Source: Phocaeicola sp. (GTDB taxonomy: Bacteria > Bacteroidota > Bacteroidia > Bacteroidales > Bacteroidaceae). From it: a DNA stretch of 42,422 bases. Positions 32,929-41,440 of the stretch are shown here, in pieces (position 1 is the first letter of the stretch; the number at the start of each line of letters is the position of its first letter). The notes below the pieces were generated by a model. It searched no databases. It saw only the letters and a program-made list of their open reading frames with translations, and had not been told where the DNA came from. The position numbers were made by a program, and so were the translations under genes. The DNA lies in the NCBI GenBank assembly GCA_020026175.1, contig JAHHQV010000020.1, positions 1 through 42,422 on the forward strand, in the 5' to 3' direction.

Positions 32929-34575
32929 TTATTCACATTCCAGTTCTTTAAGTTTGGCTTTCAGCCTTTCATCCTTTTTCTGATAAACTGCATTCAGTTT
33001 ATCAGACATTTCCTTGTATTTTGCCGGATATTGTTCCCTGAACAGCATATTCTGACATTCCTGAAGGAGCTTGTTATAAGTGACAGCAGACTCAGACAAT
33101 TTGTATCGGATAAACTCTCTGTACCATTTCATCCGGTCTTGCGGATGTTCAGTTACGTACTTGACTATATCACCCTTATCTGAGCCTAAACCAAGAGAGT
33201 CAAGAAACTTGTAACCACAAATCTGTAAAACAAGTATGTCAAAAATGACCTGTTCGTTAAGTGTCATTGCCTCGGCTTTACTTGAATAATCCGTTATCTC
33301 ATCAGCCCAATTACGCATTGTCTCGGTTGCCTTTTCGATAACAAGCTCTTTATTGCGCTGCATCTGCTGTCTGATATTCTGTGATTCCATTTGTTTTGAA
33401 GCCGGACAATCCATGGAGGATTTCTTAAGGTAGAAAAATGACACCTTGAACTCAGGTCTGTTATAACCAAGAACCTCAATACATCTATAAATTTCGTTGT
33501 TACTCAGTTTCTCTGCAATTCTTTCGTCATCTTCATTATACCAGCATCTATTGTTAAATACGTTCTCATTAACGACCTCAAAGCCCATATCCTTGTACAT
33601 CTTGACTGCGTCCTCTTTTCTTTGCTTTTCAAAGTCACCATCCCATGCATGTACAGCTTCAACAAGAATTACAGATTTACCGATACTAAGAGGCTCACCT
33701 TTCTTTACAAGATTCTCAGCTTCCTTCATAACTCGGTATTTGACATACTCTGCCTGCTTTTTGGCAAAGCATTCACGGTTGGTACACTTCTGCTCTGTAC
33801 CTTTCATCTCGTAGAACAGGCATCCATGATTGGCCGTGTTGTTTACACAACTGGAACACAAAGGAATTTCTTCACAGAAACCATCCTCTTCACAAAATTG
33901 AGCCTTGTCGATAACACAGAACAAATTATCCAAGTAATTCTTGATATCAAAGAATTTAGCACCTTCTTTTCTGTCAATTTTATGTTCAAGGAATTCTTGT
34001 TGAATTTCCACATCAAGTTTAGCAAGCAACATCGCACCACTTATAGGTATGAGTTCTTGTCTCAGCATCTCAACTAGTTCTGGAATAAGTCCTTTGAGTT
34101 TCACTCTGTCCTGAACGAATCGGATAGACTTGCCAAATCGGATTGCAACATCTTCAATTGCACTTCCGTTTTCAAGAAGCAAGGAGAAAGCGATGGCTTC
34201 TTCAACAGGATCCACGTCCTGGCGCTGCAAGTTCTCTGTTATCATTGCATCGAAAGCCTGTTCATCGGTCATATCTCTTATGATACAGGGTATTTCGTTA
34301 TAACGTGCAGATTTGTTTGCTAGAAGATTCCATGCTCGGAAACGTCTCTCACCGCACACAATCTCGTATCGTGGTTCTACAGATACAACCTCTCCGGTTT
34401 CTTCATCAATGTACGCTTCTCCACCACTAATTTCCCTGACAGTGATAGGTTGCAACAAACCCTGTTCTTCTATGTTCTGAGCAAGTTCCTCAAGCTTCGC
34501 TTCGTCAAAAGTTTTACGAGGATTCATCGGCGACGGATTTATGTACATCACCGGTAGTTTTTGAATTTCCGCCAT
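32929..34575 (-). CDS. Large ParB-like protein with Cys-rich insert
   Basis: The 548-residue product has a full ParB N-terminus: INPSPMNPRKTFDEAKLEEL, EIVCGERRFRAWNLL (GERRFRA near 75), and AMITENLQRQDVDPVEEAIA. A helix-turn-helix follows (EDVAIRFGKSIRFVQDRVKL, about 140-160). Residues about 225-275 have a cluster of nine or more Cys (FCEEIPLCSSCVNN, KCTNRECFAKK) that may bind zinc. A long helical C-terminus ends in coiled coil. Known ParB proteins load on parS with CTP; this longer version is common in Bacteroidales mobile elements. It has the repeated early promoter upstream. Confidence 0.85.
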   Translation of the reverse strand: MAEIQKLPVMYINPSPMNPRKTFDEAKLEELAQNIEEQGLLQPITVREISGGEAYIDEETGEVVSVEPRYEIVCGERRFRAWNLLANKSARYNEIPCIIRDMTDEQAFDAMITENLQRQDVDPVEEAIAFSLLLENGSAIEDVAIRFGKSIRFVQDRVKLKGLIPELVEMLRQELIPISGAMLLAKLDVEIQQEFLEHKIDRKEGAKFFDIKNYLDNLFCVIDKAQFCEEDGFCEEIPLCSSCVNNTANHGCLFYEMKGTEQKCTNRECFAKKQAEYVKYRVMKEAENLVKKGEPLSIGKSVILVEAVHAWDGDFEKQRKEDAVKMYKDMGFEVVNENVFNNRCWYNEDDERIAEKLSNNEIYRCIEVLGYNRPEFKVSFFYLKKSSMDCPASKQMESQNIRQQMQRNKELVIEKATETMRNWADEITDYSSKAEAMTLNEQVIFDILVLQICGYKFLDSLGLGSDKGDIVKYVTEHPQDRMKWYREFIRYKLSESAVTYNKLLQECQNMLFREQYPAKYKEMSDKLNAVYQKKDERLKAKLKELECE

Positions 34576-34590
34576 AATTTTATATTTAAT

Positions 34591-34666
34591 GGTTTGACTT
34601 TTATTTTATTACATCAGTAAAGATAGTTCAGAATGACTAGTTTTGCAAACAGAAACTTCGCCATTT
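34591..34666 (-). promoter_or_regulatory. Repeated early-type promoter element, copy C
   Basis: On the minus strand TTTG (plus 34646-34649), a 20-base spacer and TATCTTTA (34618-34625) precede the parB-like ATG at 34575. Upstream block, core and leader (AAAGTCAAACC) match copy A almost base for base. Confidence 0.75.
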
Positions 34667-34887
34667 TACAGCCTTTTTATGATTGATATAAAATGCCTGT
34701 TTGCTGTCTCTTCAAATGCTTCAATATGCTTATCAGCCACGTTCACAAGACAATGACCATTGAGTGAAAGGTGAACATTCTTCCACCCGAAATAACTGCA
34801 TATCTCATTTTTCTTTTCCAATCCTTTCTTGTTGAATTTTATTTCAAATTCCTTTATCCGACCTATATTTACGTTCATATTCTTCAA
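34666..34887 (-). CDS. Small hypothetical protein
   Basis: The 73-residue product (MKNMNVNIGRIKEFEIKFNK; a second ATG is three codons later) is basic at its N-terminus and ends in an aromatic/basic helix. It overlaps the preceding DUF6633-like gene by about 40 bases and ends right at the upstream edge of the parB promoter element. The family is not recognised. Confidence 0.6.
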   Translation of the reverse strand: MKNMNVNIGRIKEFEIKFNKKGLEKKNEICSYFGWKNVHLSLNGHCLVNVADKHIEAFEETANRHFISIIKRL

Positions 34888-35509
34888 GTTGTCTTCTCTG
34901 TTTTTCCAGGCTTTTCTTTTTCATGAATGCCAACGTTTCATTGGACCGTTTCAATGCTTTCTGTGCTTCCCTGTCGCCATTTGAAGCCTTTTCCTGCAAC
35001 ATCTTCCTATAGTCGTTGTAATAAAGTCCGCTACTTTCTTCTTCAGTCTGCTGCTTATGTTCATTGAAAGACAATGAATCCGCCCTTGCGCATCTTTCCC
35101 TGTTGTATTGCCTTAACCACCCCATGATTACTGAACCATCCAGACGATTATATATTTCTCCATATCTGCCTTTCATAGCATTTCTGAATGCCAGCTTCAG
35201 ATCATCAATTTTGAAATACGGATATTCCTCGATAATCAGGTCCGTTGTCATAGCAACCTGAGCATCGTTCATCGTATTAGATGCGTTGAAGAACCCCACT
35301 ACCTCAGATATAAGTATCACAACAATTGCACGTGCGTGGATTTCGCCCATTTCACCGACTATGATGCCAAGTGCCGGCTCAGATGACGCAAAGACATCGT
35401 CAACACCCTTAGGTTTCAGTTCCTGCAAGTATTGCTTCGGCGAGGTCAGTAAGACGGCTAACTGATTCCTTTCTGCCTCCCGCTGTATTGCTATTTCGTT
35501 TTTCGTCAT
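34844..35509 (-). CDS. DUF6633-like protein
   Basis: The product of 221 residues (ATG at 35509, MTKNEIAIQREAERNQLAVL) resembles the DUF6633 family of Bacteroidales mobile elements, with TSPKQYLQEL near the start and SEVVGFFNASNTMNDAQVAM followed by AFRNAMKGRYGEIYNRLDGS. The frame opens further upstream to 35650, but that part is unlike the family. The first 33 codons overlap the end of the DUF4373-type gene in another frame. A role with the replication initiator is likely from position. Confidence 0.72.
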   Translation of the reverse strand: MTKNEIAIQREAERNQLAVLLTSPKQYLQELKPKGVDDVFASSEPALGIIVGEMGEIHARAIVVILISEVVGFFNASNTMNDAQVAMTTDLIIEEYPYFKIDDLKLAFRNAMKGRYGEIYNRLDGSVIMGWLRQYNRERCARADSLSFNEHKQQTEEESSGLYYNDYRKMLQEKASNGDREAQKALKRSNETLAFMKKKSLEKQRRQLEEYERKYRSDKGI

Positions 35510-36332
35510 AATTACCCTCCAAAATTTTCGTAAAGTTTGCAGCCTTGAATATCCAGTCAAAGTCACATTTCCAGTTTCTGTCATTACATCCGAGAAGGAA
35601 CGGGCTGGCCGCCACCTTCTGCAGAACCAGACAAACCGTGTTCTTGTCATATTCCGCTATTCTTGCCTTAACAGCTTTACGCCTTGCTTCCGTCATATTT
35701 GCCACCATCGGCAGTTTACCCTTGAAAGTTTCATTGAAGTATGATTGCAGACCGATATAATCTACAGGTTCATTCTTGACAGAAGTGGGCAAAGAAAGCC
35801 CGTCTTTCTTTGTATCTCCTTTAGGAGATTTTTCTTTATTATTCTTTACTTTACTTTTCTTTACTTTACTTGTTATGGAATTTTCGACCGTTGTTACACT
35901 ATTGTTATCGTTTTCTGATAACAGTGTTATAACAGTGTTATTTTCCAACTGTTTTTCAGCCGATTTCTCAGCATTCGCCCATCTCCTTGCCATGCCTTTC
36001 TTCCCAGCTTCCGAGCGTTTAGCCTTTTCATTATCTTTGATACCCATCCTGCGTGAGAAGCTTTCGGAGTAAAAGTACTTACCGTCATCGGTAAAGACAA
36101 ATAACCCAAAATCCTCTACGACTGACTTAATTAGTGAGGCGTCTTCACGAAGGTCAAAGGCTATAACATTATAATCTTTGACACTCATGTAATTCGGTTC
36201 CTCACGAAGCCTTTCTAGTATCATAAAAAAGACACCATATCCGGCAGCTTTGTGCCGCATTCTCAAACGTATCAGTTTCTCGGAATTACGAGCATTGCTA
36301 TCATGGGAAAAATAACTTTGTTTCTTCTCCAT
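35409..36332 (-). CDS. DUF4373 (Lin1244-like) replication protein
   Basis: The 307-residue product starts with a DUF4373/Lin1244-Lin1753-like winged-helix region: FSHDSNARNSEKLIRLRMRH, KAAGYGVFFMILERLREEP and DLREDASLIKSVVEDFGLF. A Lys/Ser-rich low-complexity linker (about 125-185) follows. The C-terminal part (KCDFDWIFKAANFTKILEGNY) is the segment typical of DnaD/DnaT-like primosomal proteins. It probably starts phage replication or loads helicase. It is preceded closely by the resolvase gene. Confidence 0.8.
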   Translation of the reverse strand: MEKKQSYFSHDSNARNSEKLIRLRMRHKAAGYGVFFMILERLREEPNYMSVKDYNVIAFDLREDASLIKSVVEDFGLFVFTDDGKYFYSESFSRRMGIKDNEKAKRSEAGKKGMARRWANAEKSAEKQLENNTVITLLSENDNNSVTTVENSITSKVKKSKVKNNKEKSPKGDTKKDGLSLPTSVKNEPVDYIGLQSYFNETFKGKLPMVANMTEARRKAVKARIAEYDKNTVCLVLQKVAASPFLLGCNDRNWKCDFDWIFKAANFTKILEGNYDEKRNSNTAGGRKESVSRLTDLAEAILAGTET

Positions 36333-36341
36333 AACAACCTC

Positions 36342-36695
36342 CTAAAACTCTATCGGTATCACTTCATATTCAATTCTCGGCTCTTTTTTGTCAATGAACT
36401 TCTGAACATCAATATGAGTACAATACCTGTCATTCTCGATAGTTTTTGTCAATTGCAGACAGTCAAGTAATATTTTCAAAGAATTATCCAAGTCCGGACG
36501 ATTGCTGGAGTAATATATTTTAGCGACCAACTTGAAATAACCCTTGACCATTCGCCCACGTTCCGGACACTGGATGTAGAATGTTTTCTCATATTCAGTA
36601 AGCACCTTTTGTTTTGCCAGCTTAGGATGGCCGTTCACATTGACTATCCTATAACAGTTGCTTTTGCTTGGTATCTGTCCTCTAATTACATACAT
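36342..36695 (-). CDS. rusA: RusA-type Holliday junction resolvase
   Basis: The 117-residue product matches RusA: IPSKSNCYR at the start, then YSSNRPDLDNSLKILLDCLQ with the catalytic Asp pair (Asp68/Asp70), a third acid in IENDRY (Asp89) and a conserved Lys near VQKFIDKKEPRIEYEV. As a dimer it cleaves four-way junctions produced by recombination and replication, helping prepare DNA for packaging. It lies three bases after the helicase gene. Confidence 0.88.
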   Translation of the reverse strand: MYVIRGQIPSKSNCYRIVNVNGHPKLAKQKVLTEYEKTFYIQCPERGRMVKGYFKLVAKIYYSSNRPDLDNSLKILLDCLQLTKTIENDRYCTHIDVQKFIDKKEPRIEYEVIPIEF

Positions 36696-36698
36696 AAG

Positions 36699-37856
36699 CT
36701 ATAGTATTACATTGGTTAATTGTTTTCCGTTGGTTTTTACCATCCACTTACCTTTCTCCGGTTGTTCAATTCTCAAATCCTCAACTTTACCGAAGGTTTT
36801 AATATTTCCGCACAGGTCAACAACCCATCCTTCTTTCCCAGGATATGGTCTTATGACACGACCTATCATCTGGTAATACAGTGCCAATGACATCGTTGGT
36901 CTGCATAGGACGATTGTATCCAGCTCCGGGTAGTCAAATCCTGTGGTAAGTACACCGCAATTGGCTACGACCTTTATTTTGCCGGACTTGAATTCCGAGA
37001 GAATTTTTTCACGTTCCTTTTTTGGTGTTGTACCACTGACTACAGCACTGTCTGGTATCTCATGGGTAAGCATTTCAGTTTCCTTGACAAATCTTGTAAA
37101 TACAAGTATTCCACGTCTTGGTACTCCACTTTTAGGAGCCAGCAGCCTTCTTACCATACTAATCAGATAACCGTATAGGTCCACTCTCTCAAATTCTTTG
37201 GAAAGACTTCTGTCATCGAAATCGGCACCAGTGAAATTCTTCCTGACATTCACAAGTTCTACCCTTGTCAAGTCGAAATACTTCAGTCTAGTAAGAAATC
37301 CCCTTGCAAGAAGTTCACTGACCTGGCAATAGTAGATGACATCACTGAACACCCTCGGTCTCGTTCTCGTGAGAAACTTGAGCATCGAACCGTTCATTGT
37401 ACTGCACAACCTGTAAGGGGTGGCAGTAAGCCCGATTATTCGCCTTTCTGCAGCAGAGAAAAAGTCTGCATACATACCCTCTGTCGGATTAACAAGATGG
37501 CACTCATCAATGAGTATGTACTTGAAATGCTTGAAATCATCCATGTGGTTATACACGCTGCCGATGGTGGCGAATGTAATCCTGTTTATGTCCTTTCTCT
37601 TTACTGATGCAGAATAGCATCCGGCATCAAAGATTCCGTATGTCTGCAACTTGGCAAAGTTCTGTTCCAGGATTTCCTTGTTTGGTTGGAACACCAGCAA
37701 AGGTTCATTAAGTCTCGCCGCTATATCAGCTATGATGAGGCTTTTCCCTGCACCGGTAGGTAATACCATGAGATAGTTCTTGCCGTTTTTCAGTCTGTAG
37801 TGCGTTATGGCTGCGTTACTGGCATTCTGCTGATAATCTCTTAATTGAAACTTCAT
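36699..37856 (-). CDS. SF2 DNA/RNA helicase (DEAD/DEAH type)
   Basis: The 385-residue product has the full SF2 set: a Q-like motif FQLRDYQQNA at the start, Walker A LPTGAGKS (about 32-39), DECH box ILIDECHLVNP (about 118), motif III LTATPYR, and motif VI YYQMIGRVIRPYPGKEGWV. It resembles RadD/COG1061 helicases. It should unwind or remodel DNA during phage replication or recombination. It overlaps the HNH gene by four bases. Confidence 0.92.
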   Translation of the reverse strand: MKFQLRDYQQNASNAAITHYRLKNGKNYLMVLPTGAGKSLIIADIAARLNEPLLVFQPNKEILEQNFAKLQTYGIFDAGCYSASVKRKDINRITFATIGSVYNHMDDFKHFKYILIDECHLVNPTEGMYADFFSAAERRIIGLTATPYRLCSTMNGSMLKFLTRTRPRVFSDVIYYCQVSELLARGFLTRLKYFDLTRVELVNVRKNFTGADFDDRSLSKEFERVDLYGYLISMVRRLLAPKSGVPRRGILVFTRFVKETEMLTHEIPDSAVVSGTTPKKEREKILSEFKSGKIKVVANCGVLTTGFDYPELDTIVLCRPTMSLALYYQMIGRVIRPYPGKEGWVVDLCGNIKTFGKVEDLRIEQPEKGKWMVKTNGKQLTNVIL

Positions 37857-38125
37857 ATTCTGATTATTCCTTTATGAACCTTTTCGTGGCAGGAAGCGCA
37901 CAGAGTGACAAGGCAGTCAAGGTACTCAAGTTCCTTTCCGACAATAGAAACACCATTAACCTTATATCTCTTGTGATGCACCTCCAAAGGATAGCATGAG
38001 CCGCAAATCCTACACTTATGCCTATCCCTTAACCTCACATCCCTTGTAACTTTATCCCAATATGGATTGTTAAGTGAACGTGCATAATTGGATTTGCGGC
38101 CACGCTTATGCTGCAATCTACTCAT
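37853..38125 (-). CDS. HNH endonuclease
   Basis: The 90-residue product has a basic start, zinc Cys pairs (Cys38/41 in CRIC and Cys76/79 in CASC), and the HNH core LEVHHKRY (His50/His51) ending in CHEKVHKG (His80). It is short and lies next to recombination genes rather than beside the terminase, so a role in DNA processing, not cos cleavage, is more likely. It overlaps both neighbours (ATGA and 8 bases). Confidence 0.85.
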   Translation of the reverse strand: MSRLQHKRGRKSNYARSLNNPYWDKVTRDVRLRDRHKCRICGSCYPLEVHHKRYKVNGVSIVGKELEYLDCLVTLCASCHEKVHKGIIRI

Positions 38126-38792
38126 CTCCTACAGCATCATTGAATTCATCCTCACCCATCACATCATTGTCCGGAAGCGTGTCATGTTCCTCATCAAACT
38201 CATCATCGGAAGGCTTCTCCGGAGCAGGAAAATCAAGACCGAACAGCTCCATCATTGCAACCCTGTTCTTATCTTCCTGTGCCCACAATGATGATTTGTC
38301 GTATGATGGAATCTTGTCAGCCTTGGCCAGTGCGACCTTACCGTTAAGAATTGAATAGTAAAGAAAGTATCCATTCAATGCAATACGGAAAGTCTTAGTT
38401 GCCGGCAACTGCTTTTCTTCTGTACCCTCCTGAACTTTGGCTGCATAGTCCTTAACCTGTTTGTTCAAGGCATTAAGCCTTTCTTCCGCATCTGACTTGA
38501 GACGCTTAGCTTCTTCCTTAGCATTCAACAGTGCTTCTTCCGCTTCGGGAAGTTTCTGCTCGATAAGCTTACAATACTTGCTACGCAGATCCGATTTCTC
38601 AACATCATCCATATAACGTGTAGCCATCTCGTTCTCCGGGAATAGGGCATTGAAATGCTCGTTGACCGCTTTCAAGATGTCTTTTTCACTTTCTACATTC
38701 TCAAACTGCAGTTCCAAAGGAAACTGTTCCCTGACTGCCTCCGGAAGAACGAATTGCAATTCTTCCGGTTCGTAATCTTTAATTATTGCCAT
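38118..38792 (-). CDS. Hypothetical coiled-coil protein of recombination cluster
   Basis: The 224-residue product has a helical central part with a coiled coil (about 80-120, EAEEALLNAKEEAKRLKSDA) and a highly acidic C-terminus. The family is not recognised. It is placed between the NinB-like and HNH genes, so it presumably acts in DNA recombination or replication, possibly as a partner protein through its acidic tail. Confidence 0.72.
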   Translation of the reverse strand: MAIIKDYEPEELQFVLPEAVREQFPLELQFENVESEKDILKAVNEHFNALFPENEMATRYMDDVEKSDLRSKYCKLIEQKLPEAEEALLNAKEEAKRLKSDAEERLNALNKQVKDYAAKVQEGTEEKQLPATKTFRIALNGYFLYYSILNGKVALAKADKIPSYDKSSLWAQEDKNRVAMMELFGLDFPAPEKPSDDEFDEEHDTLPDNDVMGEDEFNDAVGDE

Positions 38793-38794
38793 AT

Positions 38795-39250
38795 TTAATA
38801 TTTGTTTTCGTACTCGGCTGCGAACGCCGAATAATATTTATCACTTGGTAATGGTAACTGGATACCGTATTCTGTCATTATATCTGCCTTGACAGCTTCA
38901 AGAAAATGTGACATTTCCATAGTGCTGAGATTCTTCGTTCCTCTCGCAAGTTCCGTTGTATCACCCTTAGGAGTGACAATCATCTTTGTAAGAAACTTCT
39001 TGCAATACAGGTCATGTATAGTTTCCACACCTTCCTTCGTACTCCAGTATGCTTCACCTGTAAACTCACGCAAGGCACTACCCACACATCTGAACCACAT
39101 CCACATGAGTGCGTTCTGGTCAAGACTTCTCGGTTTCGTTTTCCTCTTTATTGTAAGTGTATACTCACCATTACGGAGAAGGCTCAGCATGAAATTGAAG
39201 TCCTTATCCATGGTAGCCTTCCCGTCTTTCTTGATTATCGTAGCTTCCAT
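38795..39250 (-). CDS. ninB: NinB-like recombination protein
   Basis: The 151-residue product matches the NinB (Orf) family: RSLDQNALMWMWFRCVGSAL near residue 41, then STMEMSHFLEAVKADIMTEY and GIQLPLPSDKYYSAFAAEYE at the end. NinB proteins bind single-stranded DNA and substitute for host RecFOR in loading recombinases. It follows SSB closely (two bases), consistent with joint action. Confidence 0.88.
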   Translation of the reverse strand: MEATIIKKDGKATMDKDFNFMLSLLRNGEYTLTIKRKTKPRSLDQNALMWMWFRCVGSALREFTGEAYWSTKEGVETIHDLYCKKFLTKMIVTPKGDTTELARGTKNLSTMEMSHFLEAVKADIMTEYGIQLPLPSDKYYSAFAAEYENKY

Positions 39251-39252
39251 GA

Positions 39253-39717
39253 TTATCTATATGGTGGTGGAAATGGAAGTCCGTCACCATCTACATTGTG
39301 ATACTGCGATTGCTGTGTGTGTTGTGGTGGCTGATGGTATTGCGGTTGAGGCTGGTGCGCAGGTGGTTGTTGTACTTGTTGTGGTTGCTTTACTACAAGC
39401 ATTTCCATGTTGTCAACGAATATCTCTGTAATATACCGTTTCACCTTGCTGTTGTCCTCATAACTTCGTGTCCTTATCTTACCCTCGACATATATCTTAT
39501 CTCCCTTATGAAGATATTTTTCAGCCACCTCTGCAAGACCTTTCCACATGACTATGTTATGCCACTCTGTCCTGTCCGGTACCTGAGTACCGTTCTGCAA
39601 GGTGTAACCTTTCTCTGTTGTAGCCAGAGTAAACTGGCAGACCTTTGCTCCTCCGTCAAGTACCCTTACTTCCGGATCCTTGCCAAGATGTCCTATCAAC
39701 TGTACCTTGTTAAGCAT
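39253..39717 (-). CDS. ssb: Single-stranded DNA-binding protein
   Basis: The 154-residue product has an OB fold typical of SSB: MLNKVQLIGHLGKDPEVRVL, then TEWHNIVMWKGLAEVAEKYL and KGDKIYVEGKIRTRSYED. The C-terminal third is a Gln/Pro-rich tail ending DGDGLPFPPPYR. In most bacterial SSBs the acidic tip (DDDIPF) is the last thing in the protein; here LPF is followed by PPPYR. It overlaps the exonuclease gene by eight bases. Confidence 0.95.
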   Translation of the reverse strand: MLNKVQLIGHLGKDPEVRVLDGGAKVCQFTLATTEKGYTLQNGTQVPDRTEWHNIVMWKGLAEVAEKYLHKGDKIYVEGKIRTRSYEDNSKVKRYITEIFVDNMEMLVVKQPQQVQQPPAHQPQPQYHQPPQHTQQSQYHNVDGDGLPFPPPYR

Positions 39718-40633
39718 TTGTATCCTCCTTTCTTAATGTAATTCTTATAGATGCTGCTGTATCGGTCTCCTTGATGTATTGTCTGTACAGTTCCGGATGA
39801 TCCGATTGAAACTTCTTCGTATCAAATGTTTTCTTCGTTCCTGCAGGAGTGATTGTAGCCTTGAATCCTCCAGTGCCCCAAGACTTGACATCATGTTCAA
39901 TCATGGCTCGTTTCAACGAATCCTTGAAACCGTCAATAAACGGCTGTATTCTCTCAACTTCAGCTACGGCTTCAAGATATTTGTTAATCACATCCTGTGG
40001 CAGTAGTTGCACTTCATCCTGCTTGTGTTCAAGTGCAGTCTCTGTTTCCAGGTAACGTATCCCTTCAACCTCACACTGCAATAACCTTTTAACCTCTTCA
40101 TCTGATTTGCGTTCAAGTGGAATAAGCTCTGACTTTTCATTGTAAAGCCATACACCGAACAGCCTGTCCACTTTCAGATTCGGGTTCTGCATCTCGAACA
40201 AATAAGCGTATATGGACAACTGCCACTCCAAATACGCCTTATCCGGGGAATACGTTGTCTTGATGTCTGCAAGTGCTATCTTTCCGTCCTTCTCCCACAC
40301 ACAGTCGATATTGGAAGCGAAGTGTTCCTCATCAGATACTGTATATTCATTACTCAGTACTTTATATCCGGCACCAGTTCTGATAAACACATAGTTCATT
40401 GCTTCCTGACTTTCCGGTTCAAAGCCTGTCATGTCGGTAAACTGGCATTCGTGATGAACCCTTGTACCTCTTTCCGCTGCACGTTCAAGTATATACTGAG
40501 GTACTTCCTTATACTTGTCCGGGAACAACTGTCTCTTTATCATTCCCGTAATTCCTGATAGCTGCTTGTCGCCCAGGAAATATGTGTGGTTCCCTTCGTT
40601 GAAAACCACACTAGACTTAACCAATTCTATCAT
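39710..40633 (-). CDS. RecB-like (PD-(D/E)XK) exonuclease
   Basis: The 307-residue product has a PD-(D/E)XK nuclease core: HHEC near residue 60, FASNIDCVWEKDGKIALADI with Asp110 and Asp123, Lys125 in DIKTTY, and WQLSIYAYLF near 137. This is the pattern of phage recombination exonucleases (lambda-exo/RecB-like). Paired with the upstream Rad52-like annealing protein it forms a phage recombination system. The C-terminus is basic and helical. It overlaps the annealing gene by four bases. Confidence 0.85.
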   Translation of the reverse strand: MIELVKSSVVFNEGNHTYFLGDKQLSGITGMIKRQLFPDKYKEVPQYILERAAERGTRVHHECQFTDMTGFEPESQEAMNYVFIRTGAGYKVLSNEYTVSDEEHFASNIDCVWEKDGKIALADIKTTYSPDKAYLEWQLSIYAYLFEMQNPNLKVDRLFGVWLYNEKSELIPLERKSDEEVKRLLQCEVEGIRYLETETALEHKQDEVQLLPQDVINKYLEAVAEVERIQPFIDGFKDSLKRAMIEHDVKSWGTGGFKATITPAGTKKTFDTKKFQSDHPELYRQYIKETDTAASIRITLRKEDTNA

Positions 40634-41424
40634 TCCGGATATTTTTTACACATTTCCATTGTTGCATTCCTGAACTCCATATTCTGCTGAATAGCCGAAT
40701 ACTTTTTCCATACCTCGTTAATCTCATGTCTGCTCTGACATGCATTCACTTCCGCAATTGCTTCCTTAAGCTGCTTGCCTGTAAACACATTCGGGTCCTG
40801 TTGTTGAGGTTGCTGTTTCTTCTTAGGAGCAGGGAAGTGGAATCTTTCCTTACCTTTATCATCTACGACTATACACTTGCTGACCTCTCTGTTCTCGTCA
40901 TATTCAATCTCGCTAACGGAGAATTTTGTATATGTAGAACATCTACCCGAAGTGTTCTTACTGATTTCGCTTGGCTCAAGTTTAATCCAAATGAAAGGTG
41001 ACGAGTATAGTTCACGACCTATACCCCAATTAAATCCTGCACGTTTGAAAGCATCCGAAGCCTGTCCTTTTTCCTTTTCTGTATTGGATTCAGTTCCGAC
41101 ATCCTGTTTACTCACCCATTCTTTTTTCCGCTCATCATAAATGGATATGGTGCAGAACAGGTTTCCGTTAACGACCTCATGGTCTCTCTTCCAGTTCATA
41201 GGACCGAAAACCTCATCAAGAAGTCTCATGTCCACCCTGGCATCCTTGTAAAGAAGTAATGTACATCCTTTCTCGTTTATTGTACCGATACGGCATTCAA
41301 TCTCATTTGCCTTCAAGGTTCTTATATTTACAACCTTATCAGAAAGTGTCTCTTTCACTTCCTCTACTTTTGTCTCCTGAACTTCTTGTGCAGGAGCTTC
41401 TGTTTCAGCTTTTCTTTCAGCCAT
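40630..41424 (-). CDS. Rad52-like single-strand annealing protein
   Basis: The 264-residue product matches the Rad52/22-like (Sak-type) annealing core: YKDARVDMRLLDEVFGPMNW at about 60-80, then VSKQDVGTESNTEKEKGQAS and DAFKRAGFNWGIGRELY. A Pro/Gln-rich linker (about 200) and a short C-terminal helical domain (FTGKQLKEAIAEVNACQSRH) follow. It coats and anneals single strands produced by the neighbouring exonuclease. It heads the recombination unit, with the repeated early promoter directly upstream. Confidence 0.88.
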   Translation of the reverse strand: MAERKAETEAPAQEVQETKVEEVKETLSDKVVNIRTLKANEIECRIGTINEKGCTLLLYKDARVDMRLLDEVFGPMNWKRDHEVVNGNLFCTISIYDERKKEWVSKQDVGTESNTEKEKGQASDAFKRAGFNWGIGRELYSSPFIWIKLEPSEISKNTSGRCSTYTKFSVSEIEYDENREVSKCIVVDDKGKERFHFPAPKKKQQPQQQDPNVFTGKQLKEAIAEVNACQSRHEINEVWKKYSAIQQNMEFRNATMEMCKKYPE

Positions 41425-41440
41425 AATTTCAAGTATTAAT

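Noticed and set aside
33843..34040. Other minus-strand shadow frames such as 500-727, 2211-2399, 14114-14371, 17688-17876, 21538-21756, 27140-27331, 27401-27640, 29965-30165, 33294-33479, 33843-34040, 35927-36109
   Set aside because: Each lies wholly or almost wholly within a well-supported gene in another frame and has no family signal.
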